A stretch of DNA of 64,000 bases from Candidatus Schekmanbacteria bacterium (lineage in GTDB: Bacteria > Schekmanbacteria > GWA2-38-11 > J061): positions 549,963-613,962 of the forward strand of contig JACRJM010000015.1 in the NCBI GenBank assembly GCA_016219965.1, given 5' to 3'. The first letter of the stretch is position 1, and each line of letters starts with the position of its first letter. A program made the position numbers and the translations under genes. Positions 28,662-37,107 of this stretch are shown here, piece after piece. A model generated the notes under the pieces. It was not told where the DNA came from. It searched no databases and worked only from the letters and a program-made list of their open reading frames with translations.

Positions 28662-29822
28662 TTACTTCCCCATTCCGACTTTCTGCGCCTGCTGGAAAAT
28701 CTTTCCTTCAGTCTTTATGGCAGGGGCAATTATAATCTGCGTTTCCTGCATTTCCCTTATGTTCGTTGCACCGCAATTCCCCATAGATGTCTGAAGCGCA
28801 CCAATAAGGTTTTGCGAGCCGTCATCAAACTCTGCCGGTCCGTAAAGTATCTGCTTTAAAGGTCCTGTCGTGCCTACTCTTATCCTTGTACCTCTTGGCA
28901 GGTTAGCGTGTGGAGTCGCCATTCCCCAGTGGAAACCCTTCCCCGGTGCTTCATGTGCCTTGGCAAATGCTGAGCCGATCATTACCGCATCCGAGCCGCA
29001 TGCAAATGCTTTGCATACGTCTCCACCCGAGCTCATGCCGCCGTCTGTTATGATAGGTATGTATTTTCCGGTTTTCTTAAAATATGCATCCCGGGCTGCT
29101 GCCGCATCACAAGTCGCAGTTACCTGCGGGACTCCTATTCCCAGCACACCTCTCGTTGTGCAGGCAGCACCGGGTCCGATGCCTACAAGCACACCTTGAA
29201 CTCCTGTTTCCATAAGCTCTAAGGTTGCTTTAAATGTAACAGTGTTACCCACAATGACGGGAATCTTAAGCCCCTTACACAGTTTCTCGAAGTCAACTAC
29301 TTCGTATTCAGTGGAAATATGTTTTACCGTAGTAACGGTTGATTGAACAAAGAATATGTCTGCTCCTGCTTCCTCTGCTATTTTTCCGTATCTGTATGCC
29401 TTCTGCGGTATGGCTGATACAGCCGCTATAACTCCTGCCGCTTTAATTTCCCTTATTCTCTCTGATATAAGTTCTTCCTTTATTGGTTCAAGATAAATTG
29501 ACTGGACAAGCTTAGTCGCCTCTTCATTAGTTGCACCTGCTATCCTCGCCAATATTTCCTCAGGATGTTTATAGCGGGTCTGCACACCTTCAAGGTTTAA
29601 AACCGCAATGCCGCCATATTTGCCCATCTCTATGGCAAACCTTGTATCTACTACACCATCCATGGCTGCGGCAAGTATTGGTATGCCGATCTTTTTTTCC
29701 CCGATTGCCCAGGTAATATCAACTTCGTTTGGATTGATCGTAACATCTCCCGGGACAAGAGCTATCTCATCGAACCCGTAGCATATGCGAGCCTTCCTGT
29801 TAATCCCTATCCACATTCCCAT
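28662..29822 (-). CDS. guaB3: GuaB3-type IMP dehydrogenase-related protein (no CBS domains)
   Basis: A 386-residue TIM-barrel protein of the IMPDH/GMP reductase superfamily. The loop GPGAACTTRGVLGIGVPQVTA (around 225-245) carries the catalytic Cys in CTTR, ITDGGMSSGGDVCKA is the phosphate-binding segment, and SMGNCGATNI lies near the end. It lacks the tandem CBS (Bateman) insert of ordinary GuaB. The opening GINRKARICYGFDEIALVPG fits the GuaB3 group known mainly from actinobacteria and cyanobacteria. Linkage to guaA (6 bases) supports an IMP-to-XMP role. A perfect GGAGGT ribosome site 9 bases before the ATG fixes the start. Confidence 0.85.
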   Translation of the reverse strand: MGMWIGINRKARICYGFDEIALVPGDVTINPNEVDITWAIGEKKIGIPILAAAMDGVVDTRFAIEMGKYGGIAVLNLEGVQTRYKHPEEILARIAGATNEEATKLVQSIYLEPIKEELISERIREIKAAGVIAAVSAIPQKAYRYGKIAEEAGADIFFVQSTVTTVKHISTEYEVVDFEKLCKGLKIPVIVGNTVTFKATLELMETGVQGVLVGIGPGAACTTRGVLGIGVPQVTATCDAAAARDAYFKKTGKYIPIITDGGMSSGGDVCKAFACGSDAVMIGSAFAKAHEAPGKGFHWGMATPHANLPRGTRIRVGTTGPLKQILYGPAEFDDGSQNLIGALQTSMGNCGATNIREMQETQIIIAPAIKTEGKIFQQAQKVGMGK

Positions 29823-29866
29823 TTCTGTTTAACCTCCGTTTATTTTATATTAAATATAAATCCTTG

Positions 29867-30598
29867 TTATTGTCTGCCCTTCTCAGTTATCTCCCCGGCA
29901 ATTCTGACCTCATCAGCAGTGAATTTTCTGTACTCGCCGGGTGTTAATGTCCCAATGGAATAGGGCCCATACTTTATCCTTTTAAGCCTTACGGTGGTCA
30001 GCCTGAATTTATCCATTATCCTCCGGACTTCCCTGTTTCTGCCAGTTTTAAGACTTACTGATAACCATGTGTTTTTTTCTGTTTCTCTGCGCATCTTCAC
30101 AACAGGTTTTGATATTGTCCCGTCGTCAAGTCTCACCCTGCCATTCATCTTGCTCACAATATCTTTTTCTACTTTTCCCCTGATCTTGACTTCATAAACC
30201 CTTTCAATCTGTCCCGATGCATCAGTCATGGCTTTGCAGAAATCACCGTCATTTGTGATTATAAGCAGTCCCTCTGAATTGAAATCGAGTCTTCCCACCG
30301 GGAACATGCCTTCTCCTGCCTTTATATAATCCATTACCACCGGCCTTCCCTCTTCATCTGAAATGGAAGTGATTACACCGGCTGGCTTGTGAAAAATCAA
30401 ATATTCTTTTTTCCGGCCCCTGAGAGAAAAATTTATCAGCTTCCCGTCAACCTTGATATGGTCTTTCTGAAGGTCAGCTCTTGTGCCGAGCTCGGTAACG
30501 CATTTGCCGTTAACAGTCACCCTCTTCTCGAGGATCATCTCCTCCGCCCTGCGGCGCGACGCTATCCCCGCCATAGAGAGAATCTTCTGGAGACGCAT
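29867..30598 (-). CDS. rluB: Ribosomal large-subunit pseudouridine synthase, RluB/RsuA family
   Basis: About 243 residues from ATG 30598. The N-terminal S4 RNA-binding domain is MRLQKILSMAGIASRRRAEEMI. The pseudouridine synthase domain has the catalytic Asp in VGRLDFNSEGLLIITNDG and ends in GRNREVRRIMDKF. RluB modifies U2605 of 23S rRNA in E. coli. The frame is open back to 30721 with a basic extension, all of it inside the 3' end of scpB. I chose the ATG at the S4 domain, which still overlaps scpB by 89 bases. There is no clear ribosome site, so translational coupling to scpB is likely. Confidence 0.9.
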   Translation of the reverse strand: MRLQKILSMAGIASRRRAEEMILEKRVTVNGKCVTELGTRADLQKDHIKVDGKLINFSLRGRKKEYLIFHKPAGVITSISDEEGRPVVMDYIKAGEGMFPVGRLDFNSEGLLIITNDGDFCKAMTDASGQIERVYEVKIRGKVEKDIVSKMNGRVRLDDGTISKPVVKMRRETEKNTWLSVSLKTGRNREVRRIMDKFRLTTVRLKRIKYGPYSIGTLTPGEYRKFTADEVRIAGEITEKGRQ

Positions 30599-31268
30599 CC
30601 CCGGAAGGCTCTGTTTCTTCGTCTCCGGCTGCTTCTCCGTCCTGCAGCTCTTCTTGCTCATCGCCGCCGGTTGCCTCTCCGCTCTGTAACTGTTCTGATT
30701 CTGCGAATGTAATTTCTTCATTAAGACCTAGCTCCGAAAATTCCTTCAGTGTTGGAAGAGCTGACAGATCGCTTAAACCGAAATACTCGAGGAAATCCCG
30801 GGTCGTTCCATACATGATCGGTCTGCCCGGTGCTTCCTTTTTTCCCAGTATTCTTAAAAGGTTCCGGTCAAGAAGAGTCTTTATAGTTCCGCCTATATTG
30901 ACTCCCCTTATCTGCTCTATCTCCGCTTTTGTAATTGGCTGTTTATAAGCTATAACAGCGAGAGTTTCAAGTGCCTGTGTTGAAAGCCTTGCTTTTTTCT
31001 TTTCCGTAAAGAGAGCTGATATCCAGCTTGAAAACTCGGCTCTCGTGCACATCTTGAAACCCTCAGCCACCTCTATGATCTGAATCCCGCGCCCTTCCCT
31101 TTCATAATCCCCAATCAAGGCTGATATGGCTTCGCGTATTAATGTCTCCTCAGTACCCGGTATTATCTCTGCAATACGGTCTATGCTCAATGGTTCATCA
31201 GAAACAAATATAAGTGCCTCCACAACGGGTTTTAGAGAGTCCGACGTGAAGCTGAAACTTTTCTGCAT
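30510..31268 (-). CDS. scpB: Segregation and condensation protein B
   Basis: A 252-residue kleisin-associated protein of the SMC-ScpAB condensin. Residues 8-180 form the two winged-helix domains (VVEALIFVSDEPLSIDRIAEII, QALETLAVIAYKQPITKAEIEQIRGVNI, GRPIMYGTTRDFLEYFGL), an excellent match. The last 70 residues are a repetitive acidic tail rich in Gly, Glu and Asp, absent from standard ScpB. This tail is read from DNA that also encodes the N-terminal part of rluB in another frame. A strong AAAGGAG site precedes the ATG. ScpA is about 19 kb away in the window instead of adjacent. Confidence 0.94.
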   Translation of the reverse strand: MQKSFSFTSDSLKPVVEALIFVSDEPLSIDRIAEIIPGTEETLIREAISALIGDYEREGRGIQIIEVAEGFKMCTRAEFSSWISALFTEKKKARLSTQALETLAVIAYKQPITKAEIEQIRGVNIGGTIKTLLDRNLLRILGKKEAPGRPIMYGTTRDFLEYFGLSDLSALPTLKEFSELGLNEEITFAESEQLQSGEATGGDEQEELQDGEAAGDEETEPSGDASPEDSLYGGDSVAPQGGGDDPREEGDC

Positions 31269-31305
31269 TAAATCTCCTTTCTAATTAAATCTACTGCAAA
31301 TTTCT

Positions 31306-31377
31306 TAAACCACAGAGTACTCAGAGTTTTAAAAACTTCACCATAATTACTACTTTCTCTGTGACCTCTGTGGTAAA
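31306..31377. repeat. Imperfect inverted repeat between mraY and scpB (CCACAGAG family)
   Basis: The arm AAACCACAGAGTACTCAGAG (31307-31326) is matched inverted by 31357-31376, with about 30 bases between. It resembles the short CCACAGAG...CTCTGTGG intergenic repeats seen in many bacterial genomes. The element fills most of the 133-base gap between mraY and scpB. It has no T run on either side, so it is not a standard terminator. Confidence 0.55.
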
Positions 31378-31401
31378 TTTTTTTGTATACTGTACTATCT
31401 G

Positions 31402-32502
31402 TCATCTGACCTTCAATGTACTAAGCGCTATAAGAGCAAAAATAGCCGCAATAATCCAGAACCTTATTACAACTTTAGGCTCCGCTATTCCTCTCTTCTG
31501 GAAAGTGTGGTGTATCGGAGCCATGAAAAAAAGCCTTCTTCCGGCAAAGTTAATTGAGATCATCTGTATGAAAACTGATGCCGCTTCCATGACGAACACC
31601 ATCCCTGCAATTATTAAAAGCACTTCCTGTTTTACAAGAACTGCCACAGTCCCCATTACTCCTCCTATCATGAGAGAACCTGTGTCCCCCATAAATACCT
31701 GCGCCGGGTATGAATTAAACCAGAGGAACCCTATCCCTGCCCCTATAAAGGCGGCACACAGAACTGAAAGTTCACCTGTGCCGTTAGTAAACCTGAACTG
31801 AAAGTATTTTGCAAGATTAAGGTTGCCAATAACATATGCAAATATTCCAAAAACCATGGCTACCATGATCGAAGGTCCTATGGCAAGTCCGTCAAGACCG
31901 TCGGCAAAATTTACAGCATTGGATGTCGCCATTATGACTAACACGACAAAGGGTATATAGAACCAGCCGATGTTGAGCGGATATTTATAGAAAGGAATGT
32001 TTATTGATGACGCTGACTGCCATCCTATAGGTGAATAAGGGGAAACCATAAGAATCCCAAGTATGAGCCCGAACAATGCCTGCCAGAAAAGCTTCTCCGT
32101 TTTTGACATCCCGTCTTTGACCTTCTTTCTTACTTTTATCAGGTCATCCTTTATTCCAAGAGCAGCAAACCAGATTATTGAAAACACTGTTATCTGTACA
32201 AAGGGATTAAATATATTGCACCAGAGAAGTATAGGGACCAGTGCCGAGATGAGGATAAGTATCCCTCCCATCGTAGGAGTGCCGTATTTCTGTGAAGGAT
32301 TGACCATGTCTATCTCGCTGCGCGGTTCATCTTTTATGGAGTTGAGCCTCAATTTTCTTATTATTATAGGCCCTGAAAAGAACGCGATAAGAAGCGCCGT
32401 AACCATTGCGTAGATTATCCTGAATGTTAAATACCTGAATAGCCTGAGCACAGAGAAGATGCTGTCAGGATCGTAAAAATATTCGTAAAGAAGATAAAGC
32501 AT
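31402..32502 (-). CDS. mraY: Phospho-N-acetylmuramoyl-pentapeptide transferase
   Basis: About 366 residues and ten membrane segments. It transfers phospho-MurNAc-pentapeptide to undecaprenyl phosphate, making lipid I at the inner membrane. The signature acidic motifs are intact: GIKDDLIKVRKK (around 115), NAVNFADGLDGLA (around 193) and FMGDTGSLMIGG (around 267), then the HHTFQKRG-type cytoplasmic segment. The start at 32502 gives the usual MLYLLYEYF opening; the longer frame adds nine basic residues overlapping the upstream HEAT gene. mraY lies outside any visible mur/fts cluster here, beside a HEAT protein and scpB. Confidence 0.95.
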   Translation of the reverse strand: MLYLLYEYFYDPDSIFSVLRLFRYLTFRIIYAMVTALLIAFFSGPIIIRKLRLNSIKDEPRSEIDMVNPSQKYGTPTMGGILILISALVPILLWCNIFNPFVQITVFSIIWFAALGIKDDLIKVRKKVKDGMSKTEKLFWQALFGLILGILMVSPYSPIGWQSASSINIPFYKYPLNIGWFYIPFVVLVIMATSNAVNFADGLDGLAIGPSIMVAMVFGIFAYVIGNLNLAKYFQFRFTNGTGELSVLCAAFIGAGIGFLWFNSYPAQVFMGDTGSLMIGGVMGTVAVLVKQEVLLIIAGMVFVMEAASVFIQMISINFAGRRLFFMAPIHHTFQKRGIAEPKVVIRFWIIAAIFALIALSTLKVR

Positions 32503-32506
32503 TGTT

Positions 32507-33274
32507 TTAATCCCTTTTCTTTTTCTCAACTACACGTGAAAAGATTTCTTTTAAAGGAAACACCGGCCTGAATGATTCGCATGTAAGGTTCATTCCCTCT
32601 ACCAACTTTCTTAACTTGTCACCTCCATCAGGGAGTTTACTCAAGGAACGTAGCGCCGCTGCCCTTACAATCCAGTTGTCGTCGTTAAGGAGAAGCAATA
32701 AAGCTGGCACTGCATACTTGTACTTGAGAAAGTTTCCCAAAGCCTCGGCTATCGCCTCCCTTACTTCGAAATTCTTTTCCTTTGACCGCAGACGTGGAGG
32801 TTTGCTGCCATTAAGGTTCACCGCATAATCGTTGCCAAGATATCTTTTTATAATAATTTCAGCCGTCAATTCATCGCCGCCGCAGAGCGCTGCTGCTGTC
32901 TTGATGGACTCTACCCTTACTTCCCAGTAACCATCATTTATCCCGGTCATAAGCGCTTCCTTTATCTGCTGGTTAATAACCCCTATCGTTTTTATGGCTT
33001 TTGCAGAGTTTCTTCTTACAAACCCGACCTGCCTTTTATCTTTCAACAAATCAGCAAGAATAATAGAGTGTCTCTCATTTCCGGCTTTACCGAGAATTTT
33101 TACGCCAATATTCCTTACCTGCCAGTTGTTCTCTTTAATAAAAGCTTCCGCCTTTGCCTGCACAGATTCCTTGTCAGAAACGCATAGCGAGTCAATTTGA
33201 TTGAGAAGCTTCTGCGCTTCATCAATTGTCTTTTTACTTAGACCTATATAATTGCCTGAAAATAGGGGAAACAT
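32507..33274 (-). CDS. HEAT-repeat protein
   Basis: A 255-residue, all-helical protein with about five HEAT/PBS-lyase-type repeats: NWQVRNIGVKILGKAG, FVRRNSAKAIKTIG, YWEVRVESIKTAAAL, NFEVREAIAEALGNFL and NWIVRAAALRSLSKL. Each has the VR..A...L pattern at a turn. Such arrays bind protein partners, and none can be named. No signal peptide is seen. It ends just before the mraY start (4-base gap to the chosen start), so the two are co-translated. It begins the mraY-scpB-rluB-guaB3-guaA run, unless the inverted repeat after mraY splits it. Confidence 0.78.
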   Translation of the reverse strand: MFPLFSGNYIGLSKKTIDEAQKLLNQIDSLCVSDKESVQAKAEAFIKENNWQVRNIGVKILGKAGNERHSIILADLLKDKRQVGFVRRNSAKAIKTIGVINQQIKEALMTGINDGYWEVRVESIKTAAALCGGDELTAEIIIKRYLGNDYAVNLNGSKPPRLRSKEKNFEVREAIAEALGNFLKYKYAVPALLLLLNDDNWIVRAAALRSLSKLPDGGDKLRKLVEGMNLTCESFRPVFPLKEIFSRVVEKKKRD

Positions 33275-33518
33275 CGATTATTGTAAGATGGTTTTCTGTT
33301 GGAGTATAATTTCAAAACTCGCCGGTGTCAAAGAAAATAAATTTTGTAAAGTATTATAAGATATTGTTTTTTATCGCACAAAAAAACTTTGTTTTATTTC
33401 ATGGTAATGTTTGATTTAGATTGATGCCTTAAAAGCTATAATGATACAATAACATACTGATAATATTTTAAAAAATGAGTGTTGAATTTTCAGCAATGTA
33501 ATTTAACTTGAGCATTGA

Positions 33519-34367
33519 ATGAATACGTTCAATAAAAAAAATATCAAACTCAAAAATGCTCTCCACAAACTGGATGTTCATGACCATCTCTGCCTTATTT
33601 ACGAAACCCAGCAAGAACAGTTCGCTGCTGTCGTCCCCTTCATACGTATCGGTCTTGAAAGAAAGGAAAAGTGCGTTTATATCGCAGATGACAATAGTGC
33701 CAGCTCTGTAATAGATGCCATGCGCACTGAAGGAATTGACGTAGAAACAGCCATTAAATCCGGTGCATTGGCAGTTCTTACCAAGAAAGACGCATATTTA
33801 AAGAATGGGTACTTTGACCCGGACCTTATGATTCAGTTTCTGAAAGATGCAGTTGATTCTGCTAAAGCTGAAGGCTTTAAAGCGCTAAGGGCAACGGGTG
33901 AGATGACATGGGCGCTGGGCAATGATATCGGTGTCGAACGATTAATAGAGTATGAGGCAAAACTGAACTACTTATTGCCCAAGTCAGACATTCTCGCTAT
34001 ATGCCAGTATAACCGCAAACGTTTTAGTCCTGAAATCATACTTGATATTATCCACACCCATCCTCTCGTTGTTTACAAAGAAATGGTTTGCAGGAATTTC
34101 TACTATGTCCCTCCAGATGAATTTTTAAATCATGCTCAGACTTCCCTTGAAGTTGAAAGATTCCTTCACAATATAAAAGACAGGGAAGAAGTTGAAGAAG
34201 AACTGCTTAAACTCAACACAGAACTTGAACAAAGGATAAAAGAAAGAACGGCTGAACTGGAAGAAAGGAATATAGAGCTTGAACGTATAAACAGTCTTTT
34301 TGTCGGCAGGGAACTCCGTATGATGGAACTCAAGGAAAAGATCAGGGAACTGGAAACAAAGTGGTGA
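33519..34367 (+). CDS. MEDS-domain sensory protein with C-terminal coiled coil
   Basis: A 282-residue protein. Residues 14-190 match the MEDS domain (methanogen/methylotroph DcmR sensory domain): DVHDHLCLIYETQQEQF, RIGLERKEKCVYIADDN, GEMTWALGNDIGVERLIEYEAKLN and ICQYNRKRFSPEIILDIIHTHP. Residues 200-280 are a long Glu/Arg-rich coiled coil like those linking sensor to kinase. The domain is proposed to sense small organic molecules, and the ligand is unknown here. There is no output domain, and the next gene, a PAS kinase, starts one base after the stop. A likely reading is a sensor subunit feeding that kinase. Confidence 0.83.
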   Translation: MNTFNKKNIKLKNALHKLDVHDHLCLIYETQQEQFAAVVPFIRIGLERKEKCVYIADDNSASSVIDAMRTEGIDVETAIKSGALAVLTKKDAYLKNGYFDPDLMIQFLKDAVDSAKAEGFKALRATGEMTWALGNDIGVERLIEYEAKLNYLLPKSDILAICQYNRKRFSPEIILDIIHTHPLVVYKEMVCRNFYYVPPDEFLNHAQTSLEVERFLHNIKDREEVEEELLKLNTELEQRIKERTAELEERNIELERINSLFVGRELRMMELKEKIRELETKW

Positions 34368-34368
34368 A

Positions 34369-36714
34369 ATGATGGAGATGAAGCCTTCCGAGATATTGGA
34401 TGCATTCTTCAAACATTCAATTACTCCTTTAGTGATACTTGACAGGGATTTCAATTTTATCAGAGTCAACGAGGCTTATGCAAAGTCATGCCAGCGTGAT
34501 GTCTCAGAATTTCCCGGACATAACCATTTCGAATTTTATCCTTCAGATGCCCAAAAGATATTTGAAAATGTAGTCAAAACAAAAGAACCGTATCAGGCGC
34601 TTGCAAGACCTTTTATCTATCCTGATCATCCTGAATGGGGAGTGACTTACTGGGATTGGACGCTGACCCCTATTTTAGACAATCAGAATGAAGTGGAATT
34701 CCTGGTATTTTCTCTTAAAGATGTGACAGAGCAGAAACGCGCTGAAGATTCTTTGTTCCTTTTCAGGGATTTGATCAATAACTCAAACGATGCGATTTTT
34801 GTTGTTGACCCGAAAACATGCAAGATTCTTAATTTCAATGACAAGGCATGCAGCAGTCTTGGATACAACCGCAATGAACTTATTAATATGAGAATTATAG
34901 ATATAGAAGCGATTTTCCCGGATAACTTTTCATGGGATAACCATGTAAAAGAAGTAAAAAGCAAAGGGTATATGCTTATTGAGGGGGTCAATAAGCGTAA
35001 AGACAGTACAACTTTTCCGGTGGAAACAAGCGTCAGGTATATATCCCATAATGAAATGAATTATATTATCGGGGTAGTCCGCGACATAACCGAGCGCAGG
35101 AAGCTCGAAAAGGAACGGGAACAGTTTTATAGATTTTTCCAAACCTCTTCAGATCTAATGTGTATTGCTGATCCAAATGGGCACTTCATAAAGACAAACC
35201 CTGCTTGCTCAGAGCTTCTCGGGTTTTCCGAAACAGAACTCACTTCAAAGCCTTTCGTTGAATTCGTTCATCCGGATGACAGGCAGTCAACCCTTGATGA
35301 AATGGCTAGACAACTGAGGACAGGTTTTACATTAAACTTCGAAAACCGCTATATTTGCAAAGATGGTTCTTTTCGTTGGCTGTCTTGGCGGGCAATTTAT
35401 AATAAAGATGAAGGAATCACCTATGCCACAGCCCGTGACATCACTGATTACAAAAATGCAGAGAAAAAGTTAAAGCAGGCTCTAAGCTATAACCGTATTC
35501 TTATTGAAACAAGTCTTGACCCTCTCGTAACTATAGATTCAAGAGGAAAGATAACCGACGTAAATTCTGCCACAGAGAAAGTGACAGGGTATTTACGTAA
35601 CGAACTTATCGGCTCAGACTTCTCAGACTATTTCACAGAACCTGATAAAGCACGTGATGGTTATCAGAAAGTATTCAGATATGGCTCGGTCCAGGATTAT
35701 GAACTGGCAATAAGGCACCGGGATGGACATATAACTTCTGTTTTCTATAATGCAGCAGTTTACAGGAATGAAGCCGGTGAAATTTCCGGAGTATTTGCAG
35801 CAGCCAGAGATATTTCCGCACGGCTACAGGTTGAACAAGAGCTTCAAAGACTGAATGAAGAGCTTGAAGAACGGGTAAGACATCGTACTACCGCGCTGGA
35901 AAAACTAGCAAATAATATCCGTGAAAATCAGAAGGCGCTTTTAAATATTGTTGATGACCTTAATCTCAGCAAGAAAGAGCTTGAGAAAGCAAACGCGAAA
36001 TTAAAAGAACTGGACAGAATGAAGTCCATGTTTATTGCCTCCATGAGCCATGAGCTCAGAACGCCTTTAAACTCCATAATCGGTTTTTCAAGCATCCTTG
36101 GCAATGAATGGATTGGCAGTGTAAACTCCGAACAAAAGGAGAAGCTCGCCACAATTCTCAGGGCAGGAAAACATCTCCTCAATCTCATAAATGATGTAAT
36201 AGATGTCTCAAAGATCGAAGCAGGAAAGATCGGGAGCTCAGCTAATGATTTCGACCTTTATGAGCTTATATCAGAAGCTCTGGAACTCTTTAAAAGCGAT
36301 ATTGATAAAAAAGGACTTAATCTTGAGATCAATTCAATGCATCGGACAATGCATACCGACAGGAGAAGACTGCTTCAGTGCATAATTAATCTTATAAGCA
36401 ATGCGGTCAAGTTTACAGAAAAAGGCTCAATCAGCATTAAAACTCAATTTTCACATACGAACGGAGCTCCATCTGATTCCGTTGAAATAATCATTGCAGA
36501 CACCGGGATAGGGATAAAGGAAGAAGACATACCAAAGTTATTTTTCCCCTTTGTACGCATTCATACGCCTTTAAGTTCAACTATACCCGGAACAGGCCTG
36601 GGGCTTTATCTTTCAAAGAAAATCGCTGTTGAAATATTGAAGGGGGACATAGCCGTAAAAAGCAGATACAACGATGGAAGTGTTTTTACATTAAAAGCGC
36701 CTGTAACGTTATAA
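34369..36714 (+). CDS. Multi-PAS sensor histidine kinase
   Basis: A 781-residue cytoplasmic kinase. Four PAS domains (about 10-120, 130-245, 250-365, 375-490) include a PAS/PAC pair with FRWLSWRAIYN. A coiled linker (LNEELEERVRHRT) leads to HisKA with the phosphoacceptor His in ASMSHELRTPLNSIIGF (around 560), and the HATPase domain has NLISNAVKFTE, DTGIGIKEED, FFPFVRIHTP and GTGLGLYL. No receiver is attached. The following gene is a stand-alone receiver, a natural acceptor. Its ATG is one base past the stop of the MEDS gene, indicating a translationally coupled pair. Confidence 0.92.
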   Translation: MMEMKPSEILDAFFKHSITPLVILDRDFNFIRVNEAYAKSCQRDVSEFPGHNHFEFYPSDAQKIFENVVKTKEPYQALARPFIYPDHPEWGVTYWDWTLTPILDNQNEVEFLVFSLKDVTEQKRAEDSLFLFRDLINNSNDAIFVVDPKTCKILNFNDKACSSLGYNRNELINMRIIDIEAIFPDNFSWDNHVKEVKSKGYMLIEGVNKRKDSTTFPVETSVRYISHNEMNYIIGVVRDITERRKLEKEREQFYRFFQTSSDLMCIADPNGHFIKTNPACSELLGFSETELTSKPFVEFVHPDDRQSTLDEMARQLRTGFTLNFENRYICKDGSFRWLSWRAIYNKDEGITYATARDITDYKNAEKKLKQALSYNRILIETSLDPLVTIDSRGKITDVNSATEKVTGYLRNELIGSDFSDYFTEPDKARDGYQKVFRYGSVQDYELAIRHRDGHITSVFYNAAVYRNEAGEISGVFAAARDISARLQVEQELQRLNEELEERVRHRTTALEKLANNIRENQKALLNIVDDLNLSKKELEKANAKLKELDRMKSMFIASMSHELRTPLNSIIGFSSILGNEWIGSVNSEQKEKLATILRAGKHLLNLINDVIDVSKIEAGKIGSSANDFDLYELISEALELFKSDIDKKGLNLEINSMHRTMHTDRRRLLQCIINLISNAVKFTEKGSISIKTQFSHTNGAPSDSVEIIIADTGIGIKEEDIPKLFFPFVRIHTPLSSTIPGTGLGLYLSKKIAVEILKGDIAVKSRYNDGSVFTLKAPVTL

Positions 36715-36732
36715 GCAAGGGAGGGAATTTTT

Positions 36733-37107
36733 ATGAAAAAAGTGCTTGTTGTTGAAGATGATATAGATAATCTGGCGCTTATCACTTATGCCCTCAAAAG
36801 GGGAGGATATGAAGTAATAGCCGCTCAAACCGGTGAGATGGGCCTGGAGCTTGCTATAAAAGAAAAACCTTATTTCATTATAATGGACATAAGCCTGCCT
36901 GGAATTGACGGGATTGAAACCACAAAAAGGATACGAGAATCAAAGATTGATCATAATATACCCATAATTGCTATAACCTCTTTTGCGATGAAGGGAGATA
37001 TGGAAAGAGCTATTAATGCCGGTTGTAACGCTTATTTTGAAAAGCCAATAGACCCTCTTACAATTGTTGATGAGATACATAAAATAATCTCGAGGAGCGC
37101 AAAATGA
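36733..37107 (+). CDS. Single-domain response regulator (DivK/CheY-like)
   Basis: A 124-residue receiver domain and nothing else. The acidic pocket is VEDDIDN, the phosphoacceptor Asp lies in IIMDISLPGIDGIE, Thr/Ser in IAITSFAM, and Lys in AYFEKPIDP. The pattern resembles DivK-like receivers that pass signals through protein contact or a phosphorelay. GGGAGG lies about 7 bases before the ATG. The stop overlaps the ATG of the next receiver gene by 4 bases, so the operon is tightly coupled. Confidence 0.92.
   Translation: MKKVLVVEDDIDNLALITYALKRGGYEVIAAQTGEMGLELAIKEKPYFIIMDISLPGIDGIETTKRIRESKIDHNIPIIAITSFAMKGDMERAINAGCNAYFEKPIDPLTIVDEIHKIISRSAK

Noticed and set aside
28662-29822. Calling the guaA neighbour an ordinary GuaB or a GMP reductase
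   Set aside because: There is no CBS insert as in GuaB. The catalytic loop, the opening segment and the length fit the GuaB3 group better, and coupling to guaA does not suit a reductase.
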